Below are positions 1-7,780 of a DNA stretch of 64,000 nt, in pieces. The notes under the pieces were generated by a model. That model saw only the letters and a program-made list of their open reading frames with translations, made no database searches and had not been told where the DNA came from. Location of the stretch: positions 1 through 64,000 of the forward strand of contig JBFLYO010000014.1 of NCBI GenBank assembly GCA_040756745.1. The letters run 5' to 3'. The stretch comes from JBFLYO01 sp040756745. GTDB taxonomy: Bacteria > Bacteroidota > Ignavibacteria > UBA10030 > UBA6906. How positions within the stretch are numbered: position 1 is the stretch's first letter; each line of letters opens with the position of its first letter. The position numbers were made by a program, and so were the translations under genes.

Positions 1-58
1 TTCCGCCCCCCCCCCCCCGCCCCCCCCCCCCCCTTTTGGGGTCGGGGGGGGGTGGGGG
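1..58. repeat. Poly-C/poly-G low-complexity edge
   Basis: The window opens with long C runs broken by a single G, a short T run and then G runs. Nothing coding is supported here. Such homopolymers at a sequence edge are often assembly or sequencing artefacts, so I attach no function. Confidence 0.6.
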
Positions 59-92
59 GGAGAGGGTCACATCCTCAATCCTCCATCCTCAA

Positions 93-1319
93 TTAGTCTC
101 TTTCCAGCAAAGACGGTATCATTGGCCTCTCCAGCAGCTCCCCAAATATCTTCCACCGCTTCTCCGGATTCGCGGCCGTACCGACTCGCGACTGGATGTA
201 CCGCCCTACCATATCCTGCCCGAGATTATAATTGATCACGTAGCTCCGGTACTGATCGAAGAACCTCGTGCGCTGCGCGGCTCTCTCCGGCGACATCAGT
301 GCATACCTGATCAGCCAGTCGACCGCCGCTTCACGGGAAATATCGCCGTTGAGATACCTGCGTGCAGCCTCGTTTCCGGCATACGCGAGCTTCTGAAAAG
401 CGTCGAACACTCTATAATAGTGTTCAGCCTCTCGGCCATCCAGACTCGCAAGCGGAAAGAGCACCTCTTGCTCAAACTCCACCCGTTCTTCACCGGGGAA
501 CGCCATCGGGATCCCATAGTTTGCGGTGCCCTCCGCAATCAGCGACTGCGGACTGAACAGCGCATACACGGAAAACTCCCACCACCCCCTCTCGCGAACG
601 AGGTTGGTCTCCAGGAGCGAGTTATAAACGTGATGGCCAGGATAGCCCTCGTGGCTCGCGAGATCGACAGCCCTGTCGATGGTAATGGGAAGCTCCGTAT
701 TGATCTGAATCAGGCTGTGGCAGTTTCCCTTGAACCAGTTGTAGCCGCTCCAGGATTTTCCGGTGACGTATTCGATGACGAAGCTCTCGTCTGGAGGGAG
801 GGAAATTCTCTCGAGGGTTCGCTTTCGACTCTCAGCCACCGCCGTCGTGAACACGACGTCGAGTTTCTCCTTTGGGAGGACGAAGTTTTTCCTGTAGCTG
901 TCAAACCGTTCCGGCACCTGGCCCGTGCCCGGAAGGAGCCCGTCCAGCTCCTTTACAAGGGCCTGGAAGTATGATTCGCTGTGCGTTGGCGCCACGGCGT
1001 CGTACAACGCGCGCGATTCCTCGTCGAACGTCAGCTTCTTTCCTTCCAGAATTTCGGTCCTGGCCACCAGCGATTCCAGCTGTCGCAGAAGGTATGCATG
1101 GCGTAGCCTCTCCAGTTCACCCGTAGGCGATGGGGCAATCGATGCCAGCTCCTCCAATGTAGAAACTGCGGAGGCGCGGATTTGTGCGAGCGAGAGATTT
1201 GCACGCTCCGCCTCTTCTTTCAGATGGGGAGGGCCATAATAAGCGTCGACGTAATCAGCGTCGTGCCTGCCGACGCCGAGGACGAGACGGATGTATGAGC
1301 CGGAAATTCGTTCGGTCAT
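93..1319 (-). CDS. DUF885-family zinc metalloprotease
   Basis: Probable zinc-dependent peptidase of the DUF885 family, 408 residues, with no signal peptide, so probably cytoplasmic. The family signature HEGYPGHH is seen at about residues 223-230 (HExxPGHH; zinc-binding His and catalytic Glu), followed about 40 residues later by EGTANYG, which supplies the usual downstream Glu ligand. I chose the ATG at 1319 because AGGAAG lies seven bases upstream of it; the ATG six codons earlier has no ribosome binding site. It is shorter than the 550-600 residue secreted members. The substrate cannot be read from the sequence. The gene stands alone, divergent from the alcohol dehydrogenase. Confidence 0.8.
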   Translation of the reverse strand: MTERISGSYIRLVLGVGRHDADYVDAYYGPPHLKEEAERANLSLAQIRASAVSTLEELASIAPSPTGELERLRHAYLLRQLESLVARTEILEGKKLTFDEESRALYDAVAPTHSESYFQALVKELDGLLPGTGQVPERFDSYRKNFVLPKEKLDVVFTTAVAESRKRTLERISLPPDESFVIEYVTGKSWSGYNWFKGNCHSLIQINTELPITIDRAVDLASHEGYPGHHVYNSLLETNLVRERGWWEFSVYALFSPQSLIAEGTANYGIPMAFPGEERVEFEQEVLFPLASLDGREAEHYYRVFDAFQKLAYAGNEAARRYLNGDISREAAVDWLIRYALMSPERAAQRTRFFDQYRSYVINYNLGQDMVGRYIQSRVGTAANPEKRWKIFGELLERPMIPSLLERD

Positions 1320-1362
1320 TGGAACTTCCTGATGCATTGTGATGGCCCATGATACACATTTC

Positions 1363-1391
1363 TTGACATTTCTTCACCTGTCCCGTACCTT
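1363..1391 (+). promoter_or_regulatory. Promoter of the alcohol dehydrogenase
   Basis: TTGACA at 1363-1368 and TACCTT at 1386-1391 are separated by 17 bases. This matches the form seen before many other genes of the window. It lies 66 bases upstream of the alcohol dehydrogenase start. Confidence 0.7.
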
Positions 1392-1457
1392 CACGGCTGA
1401 TGGCGTTGCGTGAGTTCATAGTCGTTTCTTTCGTATGAAGCGCACATCGGCTGTTCG

Positions 1458-2462
1458 ATGAAAGCCCTGCATCTCACGGCGCCGTCCCCTGCCGATCAGC
1501 GTCCCTTGGCTCTCGGTGACACACCGGTACCGATCCCCGGCGAGCGTGAAGTCCTTGTGCGGGTACATGCGTGCGGTGTCTGCCGGACCGATCTGCATAT
1601 CATTGAAGGGGACCTTGTGCTTCCGCGACTTCCGCTGATCCCAGGGCATCAGATCGTGGGGACGGTGGACGCAGTGGGGCGCGAGGTGACGCTGCTGGCG
1701 AAAGGGGAGCGGGTGGGGATTCCCTGGCTTTTCAGCACCTGTGGATCTTGCGAGCAGTGTCGAGCGGACCGCGAGAATCTGTGCGACAACGGAATGTTTA
1801 CCGGCTACCACACCGACGGCGGGTATGCGGAATACGTGGTGGTCGGAGAATCATTTGCGTACCGGTTGCCGGAGGGGTTTTCCGATGCTGCGGTTGCTCC
1901 CTTGCTCTGTGCGGGGGTGATCGGGTACCGGGCGCTGCGGCTGAGCGGCATCAGGCCGGGGGAGCGGCTCGGGATGTACGGGTTCGGCGCTTCCGCGCAC
2001 ATCACCATCCAGATTGCGCGGCACTGGCAGTGCGAGGTCTATGTGTTCACGAGGGGGAAGCAACACAAGTCGCTCGCCGAAGAGTTCGGCGCGGTGTGGA
2101 CAGGTTCCGCGGACCAGTTGCCGCCCAGGCCGCTGCACAGCGCGATCGTCTTTTCGCCGTCAGGCGAGGCGGTGCCGGCGGCGTTGAAAGCGATCGGCAA
2201 GGGAGGAACCGTCGCGCTGGCCGGGATTCACATGACCCCGATCCCATCGATGGAATACACAACGATCTATCACGAAAAGACACTGCGCAGCGTCGCGAAC
2301 AGCACCCGGCAGGACGTGAGAGAAATGCTCGATGCCGCTGCCGAAATCCCCGTCCGCACCGAAGTGGAAACCTTCCCGCTCGAAGCAGCCAACGACGCGC
2401 TGATCACCCTTAAGCACAGCACCCTCCGCGGCAGCGCGGTGCTCAGCATTGCCAATTGGTAA
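1458..2462 (+). CDS. Zinc-dependent alcohol dehydrogenase
   Basis: Medium-chain, zinc-dependent alcohol dehydrogenase of 334 residues, expected to interconvert alcohols and aldehydes with NAD(P). Visible features are the catalytic zinc ligands Cys39 (HACGVCRTDLH) and His64 (PGHQIVG), a structural-zinc cluster with four Cys at about residues 95-110 (CGSCEQC...NLC), and a Rossmann segment whose glycine motif reads YGFGASAH. That last motif is typical of the AdhA-like 'zinc-binding alcohol dehydrogenase family' subgroup rather than of classical horse-liver-type enzymes. It is a single gene with its own promoter. The preferred alcohol is not predictable. Confidence 0.85.
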   Translation: MKALHLTAPSPADQRPLALGDTPVPIPGEREVLVRVHACGVCRTDLHIIEGDLVLPRLPLIPGHQIVGTVDAVGREVTLLAKGERVGIPWLFSTCGSCEQCRADRENLCDNGMFTGYHTDGGYAEYVVVGESFAYRLPEGFSDAAVAPLLCAGVIGYRALRLSGIRPGERLGMYGFGASAHITIQIARHWQCEVYVFTRGKQHKSLAEEFGAVWTGSADQLPPRPLHSAIVFSPSGEAVPAALKAIGKGGTVALAGIHMTPIPSMEYTTIYHEKTLRSVANSTRQDVREMLDAAAEIPVRTEVETFPLEAANDALITLKHSTLRGSAVLSIANW

Positions 2463-2474
2463 TTTGTTCCTTGA

Positions 2475-2494
2475 GGGCAGTATGAATTCTGCCC
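2475..2494. repeat. GGGCAG-N8-CTGCCC palindrome, copy 1
   Basis: A 6-bp inverted repeat around an 8-base loop lies 12 bases after the alcohol dehydrogenase stop. The same arms recur at 2581-2600 and 5196-5215. A T-rich stretch follows, so it may also act as a terminator. Bases 2495-2580 otherwise hold only a pyrimidine-rich tract. Confidence 0.6.
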
Positions 2495-2580
2495 CCACTT
2501 TTCCGTCATAACTCATCACTTTTCACTCTCAACCGCCTTCCCCTCTCTTCTCTCCTCTTTCTTCTCTCTCATCTTCATTT

Positions 2581-2600
2581 GGGCAGACCATGTTCTGCCC
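2581..2600. repeat. GGGCAG-N8-CTGCCC palindrome, copy 2
   Basis: Second copy of the short palindrome, five bases beyond the priA stop codon, between the convergent alcohol dehydrogenase and priA genes. Confidence 0.6.
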
Positions 2601-2605
2601 CTGCC

Positions 2606-5134
2606 TCACATCGTGCCCATCGGGTCTACATCGATTATCAGCCGGACATCTTTGCGCCCGTCCTTTGCCATCGTTGCAGCCGCTGCCTGCAGGGCGTGGC
2701 GCATTGTGGCTCCCGCCGGATCTTTCTCCTTTGGACTTTTGACCATGACATGCCAGCGATAGCGGTTTCTGAGCTTTGCGATCACCGCGGGTGCAGGGCC
2801 GAGGATGGTGACGGGCGCAGCGGTGCGTTTCAGCACAGCAGCAAACTGCTCGGAAGCCGCCCGCACCCGCTCCTCATTTTCCCCGTTGGACTCGACGAGA
2901 GCCATGCGCGAGAACGGCGGGTAATCGAGCTCGCGCCTTGCAGTGAGCTCCTCCTCGTAAAATGCCCGGAAGTCGTGGTCAACAACGTGCCTCAGCGTGT
3001 AGTGATGGGGCTGGTACGTCTGAATGAGCACCTCGCCTTTCAACATGCTTCTGCCTGCACGCCCCGCCACCTGAGTCAATAACTGGAACGTCCGCTCCGA
3101 AGCGCGGAAATCGGGAAGAAGCATCTGGGTGTCGGCAGAGACGACGCCGACGAGCGTCACGCGTGCGAAATCGAGCCCTTTAGCAACCATTTGAGTGCCT
3201 AGAAGGATATCCGCGCCCCCTTCGCCAAATTTCCGGAGGATCCGGTCATGCGCCCCTTTACGCGACGTTGTGTCGAGGTCCATGCGAAGGACGGCGGCCG
3301 GGGGGAACAGGGTGGCAAGTTCCTTCTCGACCTTCTGCGTACCGACTCCCCGCAATGCGATGTCCGTTCCGCCGCAGGAAGGGCAGAGAATGTGCGGCAC
3401 GCGTGTCAACCCGCAGTAGTGACAGCGAAGGTGCTTTTTGGTCAGATGATACGTCAGGGTCACATTGCAATTGTCGCACATCTCCACGTAGCCGCACTCG
3501 GCGCACTCGACAAAAGGTGCAAAACCGCGGCGGTTCTGGAGCAGGATGATCCCCTCCCTGCGCGAGAGGCGGTCCGCGATCTTCTCCCGGAGCAGGGACG
3601 AAATCGGCGATGCGACGAAGTTCTTGAGTTTTCCTCGTTGCGCCTCGGGGAGCGCCGCTTTGCACTCCACATAAGCGCGCTTTCGTTCCGCGGCCATATC
3701 GACAATTGCGATTACCGGCATGGGGACGTTGTCAATCCGCTCCGGCATCTCCAGCAGCCTGTATTTTCCTGTCTGCACGTTGTAATACGATTCCGCTGAA
3801 GGGGTTGCAGATCCCAGCAGCACCACCGCCCCCGTTTTCCCGGCACGCACGACAGCTACGTCGCGGGCATTATACCGCGGCGATGAGTCGAATTGTTTGT
3901 ACGATGCCTCGTGTTCTTCATCCACGACGATGAGGCCGAGATTGCTGAGGGGAGCAAACACAGCCGAGCGCGGACCGATGACGATCCTGCTCTTGCCGGT
4001 GTATGCGCGTCGCCAGGCGTCATGGCGTTCTCCGAGTGACATCCTGCTATGGACGACTACAACGTCGTCTGAAAAATGTGACTTGAACCGCCGCATCATC
4101 TGCGGGGTGAGTGCGATTTCGGGGACGAGCACGATTGCAGTTCTTCCCGCCGCGACACAGCGCCGGATTGCCTCGATGTAGACCTGTGTCTTCCCACTGC
4201 CGGTGACGCCATGCAAGAGGAATGCACTGCCGCCTTCGGACATGGCGTTCGTGAGTGCGTCGAGGGCCATTTGTTGAGCAGTATTCAGCTGGATGTGCAG
4301 AGTCTGCTCTTCCGTGCCGTATTCCTGCTGCCGCGACACTTCCCTGGTGATTGAGTGAAGGATCCCGGCTTCCTTCAGCTCCCGGAATGCACTGAGCGAC
4401 GATCCTGAGCTCTTCAGCAGGTCCCGTATCGCAATTTCTCCTGTTGCGCCTCCTGCGAGCGCGAGCACGGAGTCCAGCAACCTCCTCGAATTCTTCTTGC
4501 GGGGGGGGAGGGTGGAAAGTGCCTGGCGAATCGCTTCGGCCGACAGGTCACCGATGCGGATGAACTCGATGAACCTTGGCGTGGTGCTGGGACGAGGGAT
4601 CTCCTCCTCCGCTTCCACGATCCCCGCGCGCACAAGATCGTTCAGGACCGCATTGATGTTCCGCACTCCTGTGGTTCGCCCGAGTCTGGATGCGAACGTG
4701 GGCCCGTCAGTCCGGAGAAGCGAGAGGATCTGCGCCCGCTGGCCGGATGCCTTCGTGGCGGCGTTGATGGACTCGGCCGATGCCGCGGGATTCAGTCGAA
4801 CGATCCTCCTGCTGGCGGCCGAGAATCCTTGTGGCATTGCCGCTTTCAGAACTTCTCCCAGCGGACAGAGGTAGTATGAAGCAATCCAGCGGCAGAGGTC
4901 CAGCAGCTCGGCTGAAATAACCGGGACGGGATCAAGGATATCGTGTAATGGCTTGAGTAAGGTGACTGTGGTTGAATCAGGGCGCCCAACGATCAGCCCT
5001 GTCGCGTACTTGCGGCCGAACGGGACGATCGCCCGTGAACCGATGAGTGCCGATGGCTCGAGGTCAGGTGGGACGAGGTAGGTGAATTCGCGGTCGATGG
5101 TGACCGGGAGAGCGACATCGGCGTAACGAGGCAT
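2606..5134 (-). CDS. priA: Primosomal protein N' (replication restart helicase PriA)
   Basis: ATP-dependent 3'-5' helicase that reloads the replisome at stalled forks, 842 residues. An N-terminal 3'-DNA-binding domain (from PRYADVALPV) precedes a superfamily-2 helicase core with Walker A GVTGSGKTQVY and the DEEH box. A zinc-binding insert between the helicase lobes carries eight Cys in CxxC pairs (CAECGY, CDNC, CHYC, CPSC), and the C-terminal region shows QVAGRAGR. The frame is open 78 codons further upstream, but that stretch lies over an intergenic palindrome and does not resemble PriA, so the ATG at 5134 is preferred. The length agrees with the family. It follows the HAD phosphatase gene on the same strand. 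Confidence 0.95.
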   Translation of the reverse strand: MPRYADVALPVTIDREFTYLVPPDLEPSALIGSRAIVPFGRKYATGLIVGRPDSTTVTLLKPLHDILDPVPVISAELLDLCRWIASYYLCPLGEVLKAAMPQGFSAASRRIVRLNPAASAESINAATKASGQRAQILSLLRTDGPTFASRLGRTTGVRNINAVLNDLVRAGIVEAEEEIPRPSTTPRFIEFIRIGDLSAEAIRQALSTLPPRKKNSRRLLDSVLALAGGATGEIAIRDLLKSSGSSLSAFRELKEAGILHSITREVSRQQEYGTEEQTLHIQLNTAQQMALDALTNAMSEGGSAFLLHGVTGSGKTQVYIEAIRRCVAAGRTAIVLVPEIALTPQMMRRFKSHFSDDVVVVHSRMSLGERHDAWRRAYTGKSRIVIGPRSAVFAPLSNLGLIVVDEEHEASYKQFDSSPRYNARDVAVVRAGKTGAVVLLGSATPSAESYYNVQTGKYRLLEMPERIDNVPMPVIAIVDMAAERKRAYVECKAALPEAQRGKLKNFVASPISSLLREKIADRLSRREGIILLQNRRGFAPFVECAECGYVEMCDNCNVTLTYHLTKKHLRCHYCGLTRVPHILCPSCGGTDIALRGVGTQKVEKELATLFPPAAVLRMDLDTTSRKGAHDRILRKFGEGGADILLGTQMVAKGLDFARVTLVGVVSADTQMLLPDFRASERTFQLLTQVAGRAGRSMLKGEVLIQTYQPHHYTLRHVVDHDFRAFYEEELTARRELDYPPFSRMALVESNGENEERVRAASEQFAAVLKRTAAPVTILGPAPAVIAKLRNRYRWHVMVKSPKEKDPAGATMRHALQAAAATMAKDGRKDVRLIIDVDPMGTM

Positions 5135-5195
5135 GAAGGAATATGAGGAAATTGGCAAGGAGGAGCAAGAGCAGAGAGGAGAGAGATTTGTGTAG

Positions 5196-5215
5196 GGGCA
5201 GAATCTATTCTGCCC
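5196..5215. repeat. GGGCAG-N8-CTGCCC palindrome, copy 3
   Basis: Third copy of the palindrome. It overlaps the stop codon of the HAD phosphatase (TAG at 5207-5205), so its insertion or origin may have set that gene's end. Confidence 0.6.
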
Positions 5216-5822
5216 GCACCCCGAGCAGGCGGAGATCGGTGACGAGCTGTTCGTGCGAGGTGTAATGAATGCCGTGAAGGCCCAGGACGCGGCCGGCCTC
5301 AACGAACTCGGCGATATCGTCAATGTAGATGCATGCATCGGCGGGAAGGTCGAGCTTTTGAATGGCATCCTGATAGATCCGGGGATCGGGCTTCATCGCT
5401 TTGACCTGAAAGGACAGCGTGACAGTGTCGAACAAGGGAAACACGGCCACCGGCCGAATGCCCTCCTTAAAGTGCCATTCGCTCGTGTTAGAAAGAAGGG
5501 CGAGGCGATAGCTCCCCTTCAAACGCTTGATCAACTCGAATGTTCTCGGGATCGGCGTGAAGATGTCGGTGTACGCATCGATAAATTTTGCTTTCGGCAT
5601 GTCCAATGATGCAAGATTGCAGATCGCTTGGTAGAATTCATCGGAGGTCATCTCACCGGTTTCATAGTGCGTCGCGATCGGGGTTGCGGATGTCATAACG
5701 GCACGGAGCTCCGCCGGCGATTTTGTTGAATACAGTGCAGCACGGCTCAGAAACCGGCCGATGTCAAAGTCGCACACGACCTTGCCGAAATCGAAGATAA
5801 CCGCCCGAATTGGAACTGCCAC
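5205..5822 (-). CDS. HAD-superfamily hydrolase
   Basis: Haloacid-dehalogenase-type phosphatase of about 205 residues, close to the YihX/epoxide-hydrolase-N-like subgroup. Motif I is a variant: AVIFDFGKVVCDFD keeps the nucleophile Asp, but the usual DxD second Asp is Gly (DFG), as in many FDFGGV members. Motif II is in LLSNTSEW, and motif IV acidic residues are in YIDDIAEFVEAG. I placed the start at GTG 5822, ten bases after the murB stop; a TTG at 5852 would add ten residues and overlap murB. The substrate is unknown. It is co-transcribed with murB and priA by position. Confidence 0.8.
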   Translation of the reverse strand: MAVPIRAVIFDFGKVVCDFDIGRFLSRAALYSTKSPAELRAVMTSATPIATHYETGEMTSDEFYQAICNLASLDMPKAKFIDAYTDIFTPIPRTFELIKRLKGSYRLALLSNTSEWHFKEGIRPVAVFPLFDTVTLSFQVKAMKPDPRIYQDAIQKLDLPADACIYIDDIAEFVEAGRVLGLHGIHYTSHEQLVTDLRLLGVRAE

Positions 5823-5832
5823 GGGAGGATGC

Positions 5833-6918
5833 TCAGGGCCTGAAGGGGACAATCACTGGCTCGTATTCAAGCCGGACGCCGAACGTGGCAAACACCGCCT
5901 CCCGGATCTCTTCGGCCAGTCCCATCAGCTCCCGCGTTGTCCCTCCGCGATTGACCAGAGCAAGGGCGTGATTGGAGGATATCCCCGCTCCACCTCTTCT
6001 GAATCCCTTGCTGAACCCTGCATGCTCCACCAGCCACGCCGCCGGTACCTTGATGCCATGCGCGGAAGGGAATTTCGGCATAGATGCACTGCCGCCTGAG
6101 GCGCGCCAGCGCTCCTGCAGCTGCCTGAATTCCCCCTCGGAGAGGACTGGATTGGTGTAGAACGAACCCACCGACCGTGAGTTCTCGTCTGTAGGGTCGA
6201 TCACCATCGACTTGGACTTCCGGAGCGCGATTACTGCCCCGCGGATTGCGGTGAGCGTTTCGGTGCCGGGACGGAGTTTGGAGAGATCGACTGCTGTCTC
6301 AACCGAGCGGCGTAACTCCTCGTAACGAATGACTGCGGGAGCGTCGGGTCGGAGTGAGTATTCGACCTCGGTGATGATAAACCTGCCGGCACCCTCCCCT
6401 TTGAACCGGCTCCTGCGGTAGGAGAATCCGCATTCTTCCGGGCTGAGAGAAATCTCTTTGAGCGTACGAACATCGAGCGCGCGAATTCCGGTAATCGTCT
6501 CAGCGACCTCCTGGCCGTAGGCCCCAACGTTTTGCACCGGTGTGGCACCGACGGAACCCGGGATGCCGGACAGGCATTCAACGCCTCCCCAACCATGCTC
6601 TGTTGCACGTGCCACAAACAAATCCCATGGCTCGCCGGCCGCTGCTCTCACAATCACCTCCCCCGGCTTCTGGCTGACGTTGATACCGCGCAAGTCGACG
6701 TGAAGTATACACCCATCAAACCCTTCGTCCGCAAAAATGACGTTGCTCCCCCCTGAGAAGACCTGGAGCGGGACTCCAGCAGAGATGACATACCGCAGCG
6801 CTGCGCGGAGCTGGTCAACGGAGGTGCATGTGGCGAACAACCGGGCGGAGCCCCCGAGGCCGATGGTGGTAAGCGGTGCCAGGGCAACATTCTGCCTGAA
6901 GAAGGGGGGTGGTGTCAT
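5833..6918 (-). CDS. murB: UDP-N-acetylmuramate dehydrogenase
   Basis: FAD-dependent reductase of 361 residues that forms UDP-N-acetylmuramate from the enolpyruvyl precursor in cytoplasmic peptidoglycan synthesis. FAD-binding motifs are visible: LGGSARLF, SGGSNVIFADEGFDG and LSGIPGSVGATPVQNVGAYG. The substrate-binding YRRSRF and the catalytic serine loop SVGSFYTNP follow. The C-terminus ends in YEPVIVPF, where the active-site Glu of MurB normally sits. The presence of the YRxS region identifies the type I (E. coli-like) form. It lies 74 bases downstream of the SDR gene on the same strand. No other mur genes are nearby. Confidence 0.95.
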   Translation of the reverse strand: MTPPPFFRQNVALAPLTTIGLGGSARLFATCTSVDQLRAALRYVISAGVPLQVFSGGSNVIFADEGFDGCILHVDLRGINVSQKPGEVIVRAAAGEPWDLFVARATEHGWGGVECLSGIPGSVGATPVQNVGAYGQEVAETITGIRALDVRTLKEISLSPEECGFSYRRSRFKGEGAGRFIITEVEYSLRPDAPAVIRYEELRRSVETAVDLSKLRPGTETLTAIRGAVIALRKSKSMVIDPTDENSRSVGSFYTNPVLSEGEFRQLQERWRASGGSASMPKFPSAHGIKVPAAWLVEHAGFSKGFRRGGAGISSNHALALVNRGGTTRELMGLAEEIREAVFATFGVRLEYEPVIVPFRP

Positions 6919-6992
6919 CAGCGGCTATTCCTTTCGGCGTCGCCGCGCCTCGATGTTCTTCTTTGTACACCGGAGCAGATCTGGGTTCATGG

Positions 6993-7766
6993 TCAGGCGA
7001 TTCTATGCACGTGGTTCACCGACGCCTGGTCGGTCGGCATAACGATCACTTCGGCGATATCCACATGCGGAGGCCGGGTTGCGCAGAATACCACCACCTC
7101 GGCGACGTCCTCGGGCTTGAGCGGCCGAGTATTCAGGTATGTCTGCACAGCACGCTCCTTGTTGCCGCGGAAGCGCACTTCGCTGAATTCCGTCTGGACA
7201 AGTCCCGGATCGACGGACGACACCCGCACCTGTGTGCCGAGGAGATCCATCCTCAATCCGTGCGAGAGGCCGTTGACGAAATACTTTGTGGCGCAGTAGA
7301 CATTCCCCTTCGGGTAGAGTTGGTGCCCGGCAATCGATCCGAGGTTGATAATGTGTCCGCTGTTCCGCTCCACCATGCCAGGGAGGATCTTCCGTGTAAC
7401 GTAGAGCAGCCCTTTGATGTTTGTATCGATCATCTCCTCCCAATCGCGCACCTCCCCTTCCTGCAGCGGCGAAAGGCCGCGGCTCAGGCCTGCATTGTTC
7501 AAAAGGATGTCGATGCGCTGCCATTCGCGGGGAAGTCCTGCAATGACCGACTCAACCTCCGGCTGGTTTGTGACATCGAGGCGGAGGGCGAGTGTCTTGA
7601 TCTTGTGCCTCTCCGCAAGATCCCGTGCTTCCGTGTCGATCCGGTCCTTCCGTCTTGCGGTCAGTATGAGGTTGCACCCTTCGCGCGCGAACGCTCTGGC
7701 GCATTCCAGACCTATACCGGAGCTTGCTCCTGTAATGAATACCGTCTTCCCCTTCAGAGATTCCAT
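6993..7766 (-). CDS. Short-chain dehydrogenase (YdfG-like)
   Basis: Classical short-chain dehydrogenase/reductase of 257 residues, cytoplasmic. It has the cofactor motif TGASSGIG at the N-terminus, an Arg-rich segment (TARRKDR) that suggests NADP preference, the NNAG motif, the catalytic Ser in LGSIAGHQ and the YCATK Tyr/Lys pair. The spacing and the sequence after the active site resemble YdfG-type NADP-dependent 3-hydroxy-acid / malonic-semialdehyde dehydrogenases, but the substrate is inferred only. It starts 14 bases after the stop of the M49-type peptidase gene, so the two are probably co-transcribed. Confidence 0.85.
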   Translation of the reverse strand: MESLKGKTVFITGASSGIGLECARAFAREGCNLILTARRKDRIDTEARDLAERHKIKTLALRLDVTNQPEVESVIAGLPREWQRIDILLNNAGLSRGLSPLQEGEVRDWEEMIDTNIKGLLYVTRKILPGMVERNSGHIINLGSIAGHQLYPKGNVYCATKYFVNGLSHGLRMDLLGTQVRVSSVDPGLVQTEFSEVRFRGNKERAVQTYLNTRPLKPEDVAEVVVFCATRPPHVDIAEVIVMPTDQASVNHVHRIA

Positions 7767-7780
7767 GGCAACCGCTCGCT

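Noticed and set aside
1..58. Homopolymer edge as a biological repeat
   Set aside because: Long C and G runs at the very edge are more likely a sequencing or assembly artefact than a genomic signal.
36..974. 312-codon open frame on the plus strand over the DUF885 gene
   Set aside because: It is antisense to a gene with an intact metalloprotease motif, has no ribosome binding site and no recognisable domain.
5135..5368. Possible 78-residue N-terminal extension of PriA
   Set aside because: It runs through an intergenic palindrome and the end of the HAD gene and shows no PriA-like sequence; ATG 5134 begins the conserved domain.
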